Shown here piece after piece: positions 43,691-52,582 of a DNA stretch of 64,000 bases. The stretch's first letter is position 1. Each line of letters opens with the position of its first letter. The position numbers were made by a program, and so were the translations under genes. The stretch is from Candidatus Melainabacteria bacterium. Lineage in GTDB: Bacteria; Cyanobacteriota; Vampirovibrionia; 2-02-FULL-35-15. The notes beneath the pieces were generated by a model that did no database searches, had not been told where the DNA came from, and saw only the letters and a list, made by a program, of their open reading frames with translations. The stretch lies in the NCBI GenBank assembly GCA_023250155.1, contig JAHFBG010000006.1, positions 11,633-75,632 of the forward strand, in the 5' to 3' direction.

Positions 43691-43909
43691 TTAGCGGCTA
43701 CAACAACATATACTTTCTACAATTTCATACCCATCACCGATATCAGCACAATCTTGATCTGCATTTGGATCTAATGAGCAAGTTGTAAACCCATAACTCA
43801 TGCCACCATCAACCTGATATTGGGTACAGTCATCATCATCTGCATAACAAACTAAAGAGCTGTATCCAATTAAAGTTAAAACTAAAATCCAAGCTTTTAC
43901 AAATCTCAT
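43691..43909 (-). CDS. small secreted cysteine-rich protein 2, CCC tail
   Basis: Seventy-two residues. A signal peptide (MRFVKAWILVLTLIGYSSLV) ends near CYA, followed by DDDDCTQYQVDGGM and a C-terminus ESICCCSR. It shares with its neighbour the acidic mature part, the even spread of Cys and the terminal CCC plus two residues. They are separated by 24 bp on the same strand, so they are probably co-transcribed paralogues. An AGAGGT sits about 9-14 nt before the ATG. Confidence 0.68.
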   Translation of the reverse strand: MRFVKAWILVLTLIGYSSLVCYADDDDCTQYQVDGGMSYGFTTCSLDPNADQDCADIGDGYEIVESICCCSR

Positions 43910-44014
43910 AATTGTTTTTACCTCTAAATTATTACTGGTCTAATAACCAAGTATTACAACTAAAATATGCACATAATAGAGGCTTAATACTCAGGGGCAG
44001 CCCCAGATTCATAT

Positions 44015-44911
44015 TTAGTGAGTAGGAAGGATAGAGGGTTTAGAATCAGTTAAAAACTGAATAATTTGTGGCAATTCATTTTCTTGACCTACTGCCATAA
44101 TATGAACTCCACCAATATTTGTCTTTTTTAATTGTTCTATTATTTCTTTTGCAATGTTTAACCCTTCTTGCCTTTGATCCTGTGATTTCTCTAACCTTTC
44201 CATAATGTTTTGTGGTACAGAAACCCCAAAAACTTTTTCATTCATATAATTTGCCATTTTTAATCCTTTTAAAGGTGTAATTCCTATTATTGTTTTCTTT
44301 GCAAGTTCACCAAGGGAATCAATAAATTTTTTCAACTGATCTATCTCATAGCAAATTTGTGTTTGAATAAAACTTGCTCCTATATCAAATCTTTGTTGGA
44401 GAGTTTCTTTTTGTTTTTGTAAATCTGGTGCATTAGGGTGAGCAGTGCAGCCAATTAAAAGATCAGTTTTACCTTTTAATTCTTTGTCTGACATATCTAA
44501 CCCTTGATTTAATTTGCTTATTGTTTTAATTAATTCAGTTGTATCAAGTTCAAATACTGGCTTTGCATCTGGATTGTCTCCGGATTTTGGATCATCTCCC
44601 CTCATTGGTAAAACATTCTTTATTCCAAGAGCACTTGCACCTAAACAGTCTGCTTGTAATGCAATTCTATTTCTGTCCCTACAAGTTAGTTGCCAAATCA
44701 CATCTACATTATTTTTTAATACATAGACACTTGCTGCTAATGGGCACATACGCATATTGCCACCTTGCCCATCAGTTAAGTTAACTGCATCAACTAAACC
44801 ATTTAGCTTGGAAGATATTTCAATTAGACTCGATACGTCTGTACCCTTTGGTGGAGCTAGTTCACAAGTAACAATAAACTTTTTCTTGATAATTGCTTCA
44901 CTTAATCTCAT
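44015..44911 (-). CDS. metF: methylenetetrahydrofolate reductase
   Basis: Reduces methylenetetrahydrofolate to methyltetrahydrofolate with FAD, feeding methionine synthesis. FIVTCELAPPKGTD, the VNLTDGQGGNMRMCPLA segment, LPMRGDDPKSGDNPDA and IQTQICYEIDQLKKF fit the bacterial type. I chose the ATG at 44911 (MRLSEAIIKKKF) because family members begin there; a GTG at 44947 would add 12 residues. A weak GAAAGAAG lies upstream. It is divergent from mreB. Confidence 0.88.
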   Translation of the reverse strand: MRLSEAIIKKKFIVTCELAPPKGTDVSSLIEISSKLNGLVDAVNLTDGQGGNMRMCPLAASVYVLKNNVDVIWQLTCRDRNRIALQADCLGASALGIKNVLPMRGDDPKSGDNPDAKPVFELDTTELIKTISKLNQGLDMSDKELKGKTDLLIGCTAHPNAPDLQKQKETLQQRFDIGASFIQTQICYEIDQLKKFIDSLGELAKKTIIGITPLKGLKMANYMNEKVFGVSVPQNIMERLEKSQDQRQEGLNIAKEIIEQLKKTNIGGVHIMAVGQENELPQIIQFLTDSKPSILPTH

Positions 44912-44971
44912 AATAATTACTTCTTTCTTATTTAATCGTTTGCTCACTTAAGCAAAATCAATTACACTAGA

Positions 44972-44977
44972 TTATAT
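44972..44977 (+). promoter_or_regulatory. putative -10 box of mreB, leaderless
   Basis: TTATAT ends 7 nt before the GTG start of mreB at 44985. The match to TATAAT is weak, but the spacing agrees with other genes here. Confidence 0.35.
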
Positions 44978-44984
44978 CTTAACT

Positions 44985-46049
44985 GTGGAAAAGGGGAAAA
45001 TAAATAAAGTGCTTTGGAAAAGATTATCAAGAGACATTGGGATTGATCTCGGTACAGCTAATACTCTTGTGTGTACATCTGAACGTGGAATAGTTCTTAG
45101 AGAACCCTCTGTAGTCGCTGTAAACAATGAAACAAAAGAAGTTTTAGCAGTAGGTGAAGAAGCTAGAGCAATGATTGGCCGTACACCTGCTCATATTATT
45201 GCTACAAGGCCACTAAGAGATGGAGTTATTGCAGATTTTAAGCATGCAGAAATGATGCTTAGGTATTTTATTGATAAAGTAAATGGAAAAACAAATTTTG
45301 GAAGGCCTCTTGGAAAGCCAAGAGTAGCTATTGGAATACCTTCTGGAATTACTGAAGTTGAAAGAAGAGCAGTTAGGGAAGCTGCTGAAAATGCAGGCGC
45401 TGGGCCTGTTTATTTAATTGAAGAACCAATGGCAGCAGCTATTGGAGCAAGTTTACCAGTAGCTGATCCTATTGGAAGCATGATAGTAGATATTGGTGGT
45501 GGGACGACTGAGGTTGCTGTTATCTCACTGTCTGGAATAGTAGTTAGTGAGTCTATTCGTATTGCTGGGGATGAATTGAATGAATCCATAATTCAATATA
45601 TGAAGAAGGTTTATAACTTAGCAGTAGGAGAAAGAACAGCAGAGGAAATAAAGTTTAGACTTGGTTCAGCATTTAAAACAAGTGAAGATGGTGATAAGTT
45701 AGAAGTAAGAGGCTTAAATCTCATTAATGGCTTACCAAGAACAGTGGTTATTGGTAGACCAGAAGTAAGAGAATCGATGCAAGATCCTCTTGCCTCTATA
45801 GTAGAAGCTGTAAAAAGAACGTTAGAAAGAACACCACCAGAACTAGCTGCTGATATTTATGATAGAGGTATTGTAATTGCTGGTGGTGGTGCATTACTTA
45901 CAGGATTAGATGAACTTTTCTCTCATGAAACTGAAGTACCTGTTCATATAGCTGAAGATCCTTTATCTTGTGTAGTGATTGGAACTGGAAAAGTGTTAAT
46001 TGATAAAACACTAAGAAGGATTTTAAATGCTTCTGTACAGTACGATTAA
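44985..46049 (+). CDS. mreB: rod-shape actin homologue MreB
   Basis: An ATP-dependent filament protein that guides the elongation machinery. [14 protein letters not shown], the phosphate-2 loop [15 protein letters not shown], the [15 protein letters not shown] segment and [16 protein letters not shown] are complete; 354 residues is normal. Translation starts at GTG 44985, giving [12 protein letters not shown] before the conserved core. mreC follows after a gap that holds repeat copy B; mreD is absent. Confidence 0.95.
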   Translation: MEKGKINKVLWKRLSRDIGIDLGTANTLVCTSERGIVLREPSVVAVNNETKEVLAVGEEARAMIGRTPAHIIATRPLRDGVIADFKHAEMMLRYFIDKVNGKTNFGRPLGKPRVAIGIPSGITEVERRAVREAAENAGAGPVYLIEEPMAAAIGASLPVADPIGSMIVDIGGGTTEVAVISLSGIVVSESIRIAGDELNESIIQYMKKVYNLAVGERTAEEIKFRLGSAFKTSEDGDKLEVRGLNLINGLPRTVVIGRPEVRESMQDPLASIVEAVKRTLERTPPELAADIYDRGIVIAGGGALLTGLDELFSHETEVPVHIAEDPLSCVVIGTGKVLIDKTLRRILNASVQYD

Positions 46050-46080
46050 TATGAAATGGTTATTACCTGGCTGTCGTAAT

Positions 46081-46218
46081 ATTTCTGAACAAATGACTTA
46101 TAAGGTAAGATTTTATCTGATTTATTCGGTAAAATCTGTAAGGTGTTATAAGTAGCAAACCAGAAGCACTATGGAAAGCCGGTTTTGGGAGCACAGCGAA
46201 AAAACCGGCGGTAGGTAA
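46081..46218 (-). repeat. 138-bp dispersed element, copy B
   Basis: The reverse complement aligns without gaps to 33273-33410, with about 15 differences. The main stem is GCCGGTTTT with AAAACCGGC, so relative to copy A one base pair changed from T-A to G-C at both partners. The second stem carries one C-A mismatch here. It lies between mreB and mreC, ending 10 nt before the mreC ATG. Confidence 0.88.
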
Positions 46219-46228
46219 GAAACATGAA

Positions 46229-47050
46229 ATGTCAATAAAGAAGCCGATTTTTTCTCAAACAATAACCCCACAAAAACTACTTACATTAATAGTTTGGCTG
46301 ATAGTAGCCTGGATTTTTTCAAGACCATTAATTGGAATAGGACAGAATATTTATAAGTCTTTAGGCTCCTTTACTAGTCATACTGTTCAAGGTATATATG
46401 AAAGCAAATCTTCAGCTGAAGATTTATTGAAAGCAAAAACGCTTGTTCAAAAACAAGAAAATAAAATTTCATTACTTGAAATTAAACTAAACTATTTAAA
46501 AAACCAAATTGATGAATTAGATAAACTAAAAAAACTTCTTGGCTTAAAGAAAAATCTAAGTTATAGGGCTACAAGTGCTACAGTGATTGGCAGAACTCCT
46601 GATAGCTGGCATAAACAAATCATTATTGACAAGGGTATAAAAAATAGAATTATGCTTGGTGATGCAATTGTAAGTGATAAAGGAGTTATTGGACAAATAG
46701 TAGATATTGATAAAAGCAATTCAATCGTACAGTTAATATCAGATCCTAGTTATAAGTTGGGATGCAAAATTAAAAAGAAAAATATTATAGGGATTTTATC
46801 TGGAAAGACAAATTCTGTAGGAATTTTAGAATTTATTCCTATTGGGACTGATGTTCAGGTAGGCGATGTAGTTATAACTTCAGGTATAGGAAGCCAGTCT
46901 TTACCAGCGACGTATCCCCCTGGACACCCCATAGGAAAAATAAGCAAACTAAGTAAAAAAAATAATAAAGCATCTGATTTATATATTGAGGTAAAGCTTT
47001 TTGAAGATCTGAATTCTTTAAGTGATGTGTTGGTATTTTCGCCGAACTAG
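46229..47050 (+). CDS. mreC: rod-shape protein MreC
   Basis: Links MreB to the periplasmic cell-wall synthases. One N-terminal membrane helix (TLIVWLIVAWIF), a coiled coil (KQENKISLLEIKLNYLKNQI) and the two beta-barrels with ATVIGRTPDSW, IIDKGIKN and GDVVITSG are present; 273 residues is normal. The ATG at 46229 begins 10 nt after repeat copy B. No mreD follows; the SRP RNA gene is next. Confidence 0.92.
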   Translation: MSIKKPIFSQTITPQKLLTLIVWLIVAWIFSRPLIGIGQNIYKSLGSFTSHTVQGIYESKSSAEDLLKAKTLVQKQENKISLLEIKLNYLKNQIDELDKLKKLLGLKKNLSYRATSATVIGRTPDSWHKQIIIDKGIKNRIMLGDAIVSDKGVIGQIVDIDKSNSIVQLISDPSYKLGCKIKKKNIIGILSGKTNSVGILEFIPIGTDVQVGDVVITSGIGSQSLPATYPPGHPIGKISKLSKKNNKASDLYIEVKLFEDLNSLSDVLVFSPN

Positions 47051-47058
47051 CCATACGC

Positions 47059-47064
47059 TATAAT
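47059..47064 (+). promoter_or_regulatory. -10 box of the SRP RNA gene
   Basis: TATAAT, 6 nt before the first base of the closing helix at 47071. No convincing -35 at 17 bp. Confidence 0.6.
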
Positions 47065-47070
47065 GATCCT

Positions 47071-47157
47071 GCTGTTAGGTATGGCAGTAGTTTTATGAAT
47101 TTGGTCAGGTGGGAAACTAAGCAGCCATAAATGAAATTCCTGGGTGTACCTAATGGC
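47071..47157 (+). ncRNA. ffs: signal recognition particle RNA (4.5S)
   Basis: The conserved domain IV core GTCAGGTGGGAAACTAAGCA lies at 47104-47123: CAGG, a GAAA tetraloop with short stem, then AGCA, with the standard 10-nt spacing. The outer helix GCTGTTAGGTA (47071-47081) pairs with TACCTAATGGC (47147-47157) along its whole length. It binds Ffh for co-translational targeting of membrane and secreted proteins. The size of about 87-90 nt is normal. Ts follow the closing helix. Confidence 0.9.
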
Positions 47158-47263
47158 TTTTATCCCTTAACTTTGTAAATTAGAGTAAAGTTCCAAAAAT
47201 GTCTACTAGATATCCCCATATATTCATTGAAATATTTTAAAAACTTAGTTAAGCTATTAGTAA

Positions 47264-47482
47264 ATGACTCAAAAGAAATATTTATTAGGTGAGATTTTAA
47301 TTAGCCTTGGAGTGCTGACAGAAAAACAGCTAGAGATAGTACTAAAAGAACAGCAGTTATTAGATTCTCAAGGCAAAGAGCATAAGCCCATTGGGCAGTT
47401 ATTATTAGAGCAAGGGTTTATTACCCCCAATGATTTAATTGAAGCAATAAAAATACAGACTAAACAAAAAGAGCCGATATAA
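47264..47482 (+). CDS. stand-alone T2SSE-N/MshEN-like domain protein, 72 residues
   Basis: LGEILISLGVLTEKQLEIVLKE and PIGQLLLEQGFITPNDLIEAI are the two helical repeats of the domain at the N-terminus of GspE/PilB secretion ATPases, where it binds partners or cyclic di-GMP. Here it stands alone with no ATPase. No clear ribosome site. It may be an adaptor. Confidence 0.7.
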   Translation: MTQKKYLLGEILISLGVLTEKQLEIVLKEQQLLDSQGKEHKPIGQLLLEQGFITPNDLIEAIKIQTKQKEPI

Positions 47483-47568
47483 CTTATTAACAATATTTGA
47501 CCTTAATAGCTTAATTGTAATTTTCTTAATAAATCATTAACAGTTACAAATTACTGTTAATAGTAATC

Positions 47569-48099
47569 ATGGATAAAAAATATCATATATTAGTTTGCTT
47601 GCTTCTGGTTTTGCTAATTCAAACCAATTTAGTGGCCCGTGCTATTGAGGAATTAGAACTAAAACAGCCACCATGGGCAAAGCCAGAACCAAAGGTTACA
47701 TTAAAAGGAAATATAAGAGAAGATATTAGCCATGTCAAACCTCAAACAGGAATTGGAGTAATTGGTTTACGGTTTATTCACCAAAGTGGTTTTTCATCAT
47801 ATGTTGAAGAAATTTATCCAAACTCACCTGCAAGTAAAGCAGGATTAAGGCCACAAGATTTAATTTTTGCAATTGATGGGGTTCGAACAGATCGTTTAAA
47901 TTCTGATGGTGTATACCAGCTATTATCAGGTGATCCTGGTACAAAAATAAAAATTTTTATTACACGTGGGCAAGCTATGTTCAATGTTGAGCTTATAAGA
48001 GAAGATCTAGCAAATTTTTCACCAGACATTCAAAACAGGTATTTATCTGGACCTATTGCAGTACCTATTGGACCTAGGGAATTATTTCCTTATCACTAA
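47569..48099 (+). CDS. exported PDZ-domain protein
   Basis: An N-terminal signal sequence (ILVCLLLVLLIQTNLVARA) precedes a PDZ domain with EEIYPNSPASKAGLRPQDLI, FAIDGVRTDRL and GDPGTKIKIFITR. It has no protease domain, so it is likely a periplasmic binding or scaffold protein of 176 residues. Relatives of this domain occur in carboxy-terminal and HtrA proteases. Confidence 0.82.
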   Translation: MDKKYHILVCLLLVLLIQTNLVARAIEELELKQPPWAKPEPKVTLKGNIREDISHVKPQTGIGVIGLRFIHQSGFSSYVEEIYPNSPASKAGLRPQDLIFAIDGVRTDRLNSDGVYQLLSGDPGTKIKIFITRGQAMFNVELIREDLANFSPDIQNRYLSGPIAVPIGPRELFPYH

Positions 48100-48103
48100 A
48101 TTG

Positions 48104-48180
48104 GGCTATTAGCTATAGCTTTAGAAAAGTATCAACTCATAATAATAGCTAATAGCTAAAAGCTAAAGGCTAATAGCTGA
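48104..48180. repeat. AGCTAATAGC palindromic repeat cluster
   Basis: GCTATTAGCT (48105-48114) and its reverse complement AGCTAATAGC (48147-48156) are followed by further TAGCTAAA and GGCTAATAGC units. The cluster lies in the leader region of rpsB. Confidence 0.6.
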
Positions 48181-48275
48181 ATGAATATGTTAAAATAATC
48201 AAGCTAATATTTAAAAATATTAAACAATGTAATCAAAAACATAATGAAAAAAGAGAGGATTGGCCTTTACAATAA

Positions 48276-49085
48276 ATGGGAACTGTTGAAATAAAAGATT
48301 TACTTGAAGCTGGTGTTCATTTTGGTCATTTAAGAAAAAAATGGAATCCTAAAATGGGTCCATATATTTATGGAGACAAAGATGGCACTTGCATTATTAA
48401 CCTGGCACTTACTATTGACCAGCTTGAAAAAGCATGTGCCTACTTAAAAGAAGCTGCTTCACAGAAAAAAAACATAGTTTTTGTTGGTACAAAAAGACAC
48501 ATATCAGAAATTGTTAAAGAAGAAGCCATACGTTGTGGAGCATATTATATAAATAGACGTTGGTTAGGTGGACTTCTTACGAATTTTGACACTATTAGGC
48601 ATAGATTAAACAGACTCCGTGAGCTTGAAGAAATGAATGAGTCTGGAACAATGACACATCAAAACAAAAAAGAACTAGCTGTTTTCAATAAAGAGCTAGA
48701 AAAATTACAAAAAACTCTTGGTGGTATTAAAAACATGAGAGGAAAACCTGAAATTCTTTTTGTTATTGATCAGCAGAAAGAAGCTATTGCTATTACAGAA
48801 GCTAAATTGGTAGGTATAAAAGTAGTAGCTATATTAGACAGTAATTGTAATCCTGATGGTATTGATTATGTTGTTGCCGGAAATGATGATTCTATTAGAT
48901 CTGTAAAACTCATAACTGGTGCTATTGCTGATGCCATAGTTGAAGGACATGGTGGACAAGTCCCAGATGTACATAAAACGTTGGTAGGCAAAAATGGCTT
49001 GATAAGAAAAATGTCCAGCAATATAAAACCACCTACAAAACTAGTTCAAGAAATCACTATTCCACAAGGACAGGAAGTGGGTTAA
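48276..49085 (+). CDS. rpsB: 30S ribosomal protein S2
   Basis: LLEAGVHFGHLRKKWNPKM, YIYGDKDGTCIINL, RWLGGLLTNFDTI and ILDSNCNPDGIDYVVAGNDDS are diagnostic. At 269 residues it has the usual length with a short C-terminal tail. It begins the conserved rpsB-tsf-pyrH block. A GAGAGGAT lies about 16 nt before ATG, too far for a normal ribosome site; a TACAAT lies 2 nt before it. Confidence 0.95.
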   Translation: MGTVEIKDLLEAGVHFGHLRKKWNPKMGPYIYGDKDGTCIINLALTIDQLEKACAYLKEAASQKKNIVFVGTKRHISEIVKEEAIRCGAYYINRRWLGGLLTNFDTIRHRLNRLRELEEMNESGTMTHQNKKELAVFNKELEKLQKTLGGIKNMRGKPEILFVIDQQKEAIAITEAKLVGIKVVAILDSNCNPDGIDYVVAGNDDSIRSVKLITGAIADAIVEGHGGQVPDVHKTLVGKNGLIRKMSSNIKPPTKLVQEITIPQGQEVG

Positions 49086-49093
49086 TATAGAAT

Positions 49094-50014
49094 ATGACAT
49101 TTACAGCAAAAGACGTAGCAGATTTAAGACAAACTACTGGTGCAGGAATGATGGAGTGTAAAAATGCACTCAAAGAAGCTAATGGAAATATTGAAAGAGC
49201 CAGAGAAATCTTAAGACAAAAAGGACTTGTTGCTGCTGCAAAAAAGTCAGAAAAATCAACGCTTGAAGGAATTGTAGTAGGTAGTGTTTCATCTGATAGA
49301 AAGTCTGGTGTAATTCTTGAAATCAATACCCAAACAGACTTTGTAGCTAAAAATGATCAGTTTAAAGAACTGTCAAATGTTATAGCAGAAGCAGTATTAA
49401 CACAAAAGCCTAAAACAGTAGACGAGCTTGTAAGCCTTAAAGTAAATGGAGCGCTAGTTTCAGAGCTTATTTCAATAAGAGTTGCAACTATTGGTGAAAA
49501 TATTCAAGTAAGAAGATTTGAATTATTTGAACTTACAAGCAATGGAGCTATTGGAACATACATTCATCCTGTTGGAAATAAAATTGGTGTAATGATAAAA
49601 ATAAGTACAAACTCACAAGTTGATTCTCAAGAATTAGAGCAATTAGCAAAAAACTTATCAATGCACATAGCTGCAGCACAACCACAAGCAGAATTTATTA
49701 ACAAAGACTGTATTCCTAAAGAAATAATAGAAGATGAAAAAAGAATAGAACTAGGAAAAGAAGACTTAGCAAAGAAGCCCAAAGAAATAGCAGAAAAAAT
49801 AGTTCAAGGCAGATTAGATAAAATATTAGCTCAAAGATGCTTATTGCATCAACCTTATATAAAAGATCCTGCAATTATAGTTGAAAAACTAATAGCTGAT
49901 ATAGGTAAAAAACTAAATACTGAGATTAAAGTAGAAAAGTTTACTAGATATAATGTGGGAGAAAGTTTAGAAAAATCAACACAAAAAGAGCAAAGTACCC
50001 CTGTTAGTGTCTAA
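49094..50014 (+). CDS. tsf: elongation factor Ts
   Basis: Guanine-nucleotide exchange factor for EF-Tu. VADLRQTTGAGMMECKNAL, the Tdf motif NTQTDFVAKN and MHIAAAQPQ are present. At 306 residues it is a two-domain form ending in a short charged tail. Eight bp after rpsB, 6 bp before pyrH. Confidence 0.95.
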   Translation: MTFTAKDVADLRQTTGAGMMECKNALKEANGNIERAREILRQKGLVAAAKKSEKSTLEGIVVGSVSSDRKSGVILEINTQTDFVAKNDQFKELSNVIAEAVLTQKPKTVDELVSLKVNGALVSELISIRVATIGENIQVRRFELFELTSNGAIGTYIHPVGNKIGVMIKISTNSQVDSQELEQLAKNLSMHIAAAQPQAEFINKDCIPKEIIEDEKRIELGKEDLAKKPKEIAEKIVQGRLDKILAQRCLLHQPYIKDPAIIVEKLIADIGKKLNTEIKVEKFTRYNVGESLEKSTQKEQSTPVSV

Positions 50015-50020
50015 CTCAAA

Positions 50021-50767
50021 ATGCCAAAGCTTGCATATCAAAGAATATTATTAAAGTTATCAGGCGAAGCCTTAATGGGAAACCAAACTTCAGGTATAGA
50101 TCCTAAAATTCTCAATCAAATAGCAGATGAAATTAAAAGTGCCCATGAGTTAGGTGTACAAATTGCAGTAGTAGTAGGTGGTGGAAATATATTCAGAGGA
50201 GTTCAGTCAAGCGCTGTTCTTGGTATGGATAGGGCTGCTGCAGATTATGTTGGAATGCTTGCTACTGTTATGAACAGCTTAGTTTTGCAAGGAGTTCTTG
50301 ATTCTATTAAAGTAACTACACGGGTTCAGACTGCTATTGAAATGAGATCAATAGCAGAACCATATATACGAAGAAGAGCTGTACGGCACCTTGAAAAAGG
50401 AAGAGTTGTAATATTTGGTGGTGGAACAGGGAATCCGTTCTTTACTACTGATACGACAGCAGCTTTGAGAGCTTCTGAAATAGATGCAGATTTACTTCTT
50501 ATGGCAAAACATGGCGTAGATGGGGTTTATGACAGTGATCCTAAAAAAAATCCAAATGCAAAAAAATATAATTGTTTAACTTATAATGAAGTTTTAAGTA
50601 AGGAATTAAAAGTTATTGATGCAGCGGCTATTGCACTCGCTCAGGAGAGCAGAATACCTATTGTAGTGTTTGATTTTAGTTCAAAAGGATTGATAAAACA
50701 AATAGTTCAAGGTGAAAAAGTAGGAACTATCATTAGTGATAGTGTAACTATACAAAGCAGGGCTTAG
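50021..50767 (+). CDS. pyrH: uridylate kinase
   Basis: Phosphorylates UMP to [41 protein letters not shown] and [19 protein letters not shown] are typical of the bacterial hexameric enzyme; 248 residues is normal. The usual next gene frr is missing here, with smpB following. Confidence 0.95.
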   Translation: MPKLAYQRILLKLSGEALMGNQTSGIDPKILNQIADEIKSAHELGVQIAVVVGGGNIFRGVQSSAVLGMDRAAADYVGMLATVMNSLVLQGVLDSIKVTTRVQTAIEMRSIAEPYIRRRAVRHLEKGRVVIFGGGTGNPFFTTDTTAALRASEIDADLLLMAKHGVDGVYDSDPKKNPNAKKYNCLTYNEVLSKELKVIDAAAIALAQESRIPIVVFDFSSKGLIKQIVQGEKVGTIISDSVTIQSRA

Positions 50768-50785
50768 GTTATAAACCTTGATTTC

Positions 50786-51265
50786 ATGGCATCTTCAAAA
50801 GACAAAAAAAACAAAAATCAATCAATTACAATTGATAATAGAAAAGCTCGTTTTGACTATCATATTTTTGATTCAGTTACCTGTGGCATTGTTTTAACTG
50901 GTACTGAAGTGAAATCAATACGCTCAGGTAAAGCACAATTAAAAGACTCTTTTGCAAGAATAGAAAAAGGTGAAGTTTGGTTATATAACTGTAATATTTC
51001 ACCTTATCAATTTGGAAACAGGTTTAACCATACCCCTTTAAGAAAAAGAAAATTGCTTTTACAAGGAAAAGAAATTTTAAAACTTCATGGAAAAATGAAA
51101 GAAAAAAATCTTGTTTTAGTGCCTTTAAAAATTTACTTTTCAAAAAACTGGGCTAAGGTTGAACTTGCATTAGCGAAGAGTAAGAAGATGTATGACAAAA
51201 GAGATGCTATTAAAAATAGAGAACTGCAAAGAACTATTAAGGAAGTAAAGAGTAAGTACAGATAA
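50786..51265 (+). CDS. smpB: SsrA-binding protein
   Basis: Binds tmRNA to rescue stalled ribosomes. GIVLTGTEVKSIRSGKAQLKD, NISPYQFGNRFNHTPLRKRKLL and the C-terminal KKMYDKRDAIKNRE are diagnostic; 159 residues. No tmRNA gene is visible in the window. Confidence 0.95.
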   Translation: MASSKDKKNKNQSITIDNRKARFDYHIFDSVTCGIVLTGTEVKSIRSGKAQLKDSFARIEKGEVWLYNCNISPYQFGNRFNHTPLRKRKLLLQGKEILKLHGKMKEKNLVLVPLKIYFSKNWAKVELALAKSKKMYDKRDAIKNRELQRTIKEVKSKYR

Positions 51266-51281
51266 TGTCATGTGTATGGAA

Positions 51282-51335
51282 TGGTCCCGCCCACAAAGTG
51301 GGCGAGGTTCGCTCATTTTATGAGCGGCGCGACCA
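51282..51335. repeat. GC-rich three-way-junction element between smpB and rplU
   Basis: TGGTC (51282-51286) pairs with GACCA (51331-51335) around two perfect hairpins: CGCCCAC-AAA-GTGGGCG (51288-51304) and CGCTCAT-TTT-ATGAGCG (51310-51326). It is much richer in GC than its surroundings. Both loops are three bases. No U-tract follows. Confidence 0.75.
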
Positions 51336-51392
51336 GTCCCTACGGCGCGGAAAATAGTAAGCGTAATTATGCAGATTGGTGTCACTTTGTGC

Positions 51393-51398
51393 TAAAAT
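51393..51398 (+). promoter_or_regulatory. putative -10 box of rplU, leaderless
   Basis: TGCTAAAAT (extended -10 form) ends 9 nt before the rplU ATG at 51408. Confidence 0.5.
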
Positions 51399-51407
51399 AT
51401 TTAACCT

Positions 51408-51869
51408 ATGTACGCAGTATTAGAAACAGGTGGAAAGCAAATGATGGCAAAAGTAGGCCAATACATTGATATTGAAAAGCTTCCACAGCAAAAAGGTGAC
51501 AAAATTGCTTTAAATAATGTACTAATGCTTGTATCTGGAAAAGATTCAAAAATAGGAAATCCTTATGTAAAAGGACTTACAGTAAATGGTCAAATTGTAG
51601 ATGAAGGAAAAAGCGACAAGATCATTGTTTATAAAATGAGACCTAAAAAAGGTACAAGAAAAAAACAAGGACATAGGCAATGGTTTACAAGATTGTTTAT
51701 AGAAAGTATTGAGCAAGACGGAAAAGTTTTAGAGAAGTCTGAAGTTCAATATAAAGAAAGAAAAAAAGTAGTACAACAATCAAAAAAAACAAAAGAAGTT
51801 AAAGAAGCAGAGACAGAAGAATTACAAGCAAAACCAGCTAAAAAGAAGACAAAGAAAAAAGGAGCTTAA
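51408..51869 (+). CDS. rplU: 50S ribosomal protein L21 with lysine-rich extension
   Basis: [41 protein letters not shown] and FTRLFIESI mark L21. The usual length is about 103; here 153, with an extra K/E-rich tail ending [12 protein letters not shown]. rpmA follows after 1 bp. The mRNA is probably leaderless. Confidence 0.94.
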   Translation: MYAVLETGGKQMMAKVGQYIDIEKLPQQKGDKIALNNVLMLVSGKDSKIGNPYVKGLTVNGQIVDEGKSDKIIVYKMRPKKGTRKKQGHRQWFTRLFIESIEQDGKVLEKSEVQYKERKKVVQQSKKTKEVKEAETEELQAKPAKKKTKKKGA

Positions 51870-51870
51870 A

Positions 51871-52122
51871 ATGGCATCGAAAAAGGGTGTTGGCTCAACA
51901 CGAAATGGTAGAGATAGTAACCCTAAATATCTTGGTGTAAAACTTTTTGGTAGTGAAGTAGTAACTACTGGAAAAATTATTGTTCGCCAAAGAGGAACCA
52001 AATTTCATCCTGGAGAAAATGTAGGAATGGGTAGAGATCATACTTTGTTCGCACTTGTACCAGGCAAGGTTAAATTCGAAATAAAAAGAGGCAAGAAATT
52101 TGTAACTGTTTCACCTAATTAG
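51871..52122 (+). CDS. rpmA: 50S ribosomal protein L27
   Basis: [40 protein letters not shown] and [14 protein letters not shown] are typical; 83 residues. There is no cleavable N-terminal extension of the Firmicute type. A GGAG site precedes ATG. Confidence 0.95.
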   Translation: MASKKGVGSTRNGRDSNPKYLGVKLFGSEVVTTGKIIVRQRGTKFHPGENVGMGRDHTLFALVPGKVKFEIKRGKKFVTVSPN

Positions 52123-52132
52123 ATTTAAATAA

Positions 52133-52564
52133 ATGAAACTTAGTAGTATTTCTCTCCTCCTTTTAAGATTAGCAATCAGTTATATTTGGCTAGAAGCAGG
52201 AATAAGCAAGCTTTTAAATCCAAAGTTTATTGAGTCATTTCCAAGCACTATTGAAGCATTTGCTAAAAATACAAATTTTGATTTTTATACAGATTTTTTA
52301 AACAAGTATATTTTGCCCAATTCACAAATTGTTGCTCAATTAACGGTATGGGGTGAAATCCTTACAGGAATTGTGTTTCTGCTTGGCTTTCCATTATTAG
52401 TAGGGGTTTTAGTTGGAATATTTATGAATGCAAATTATTTTCTTGTAGCTACTAGTGCCCCCTCTCAGTTTGTAAACCTAATACTGATTTTTTCTCAGTT
52501 TGCTGTTTGGGCAAATGGTGCAGGAAGCATTTGGGGACTTGATGCTAAGTTAGTGAAGAAGTAA
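52133..52564 (+). CDS. DoxX-like membrane protein
   Basis: Four hydrophobic helices with LRLAISYIWLEAGISKLLNP at the N-terminus and WGEILTGIVFLLGF in the middle match the DoxX/DoxD type. 143 residues. Family members associate with thiol or quinone redox, but the role is unclear. 11 bp after rpmA. Confidence 0.75.
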   Translation: MKLSSISLLLLRLAISYIWLEAGISKLLNPKFIESFPSTIEAFAKNTNFDFYTDFLNKYILPNSQIVAQLTVWGEILTGIVFLLGFPLLVGVLVGIFMNANYFLVATSAPSQFVNLILIFSQFAVWANGAGSIWGLDAKLVKK

Positions 52565-52570
52565 AAATGC

Positions 52571-52576
52571 TAAAAT
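52571..52576 (+). promoter_or_regulatory. putative -10 box of dnaE, leaderless
   Basis: TGCTAAAAT (extended form) ends 6 nt before the dnaE ATG at 52583. Confidence 0.4.
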
Positions 52577-52582
52577 TACCCT

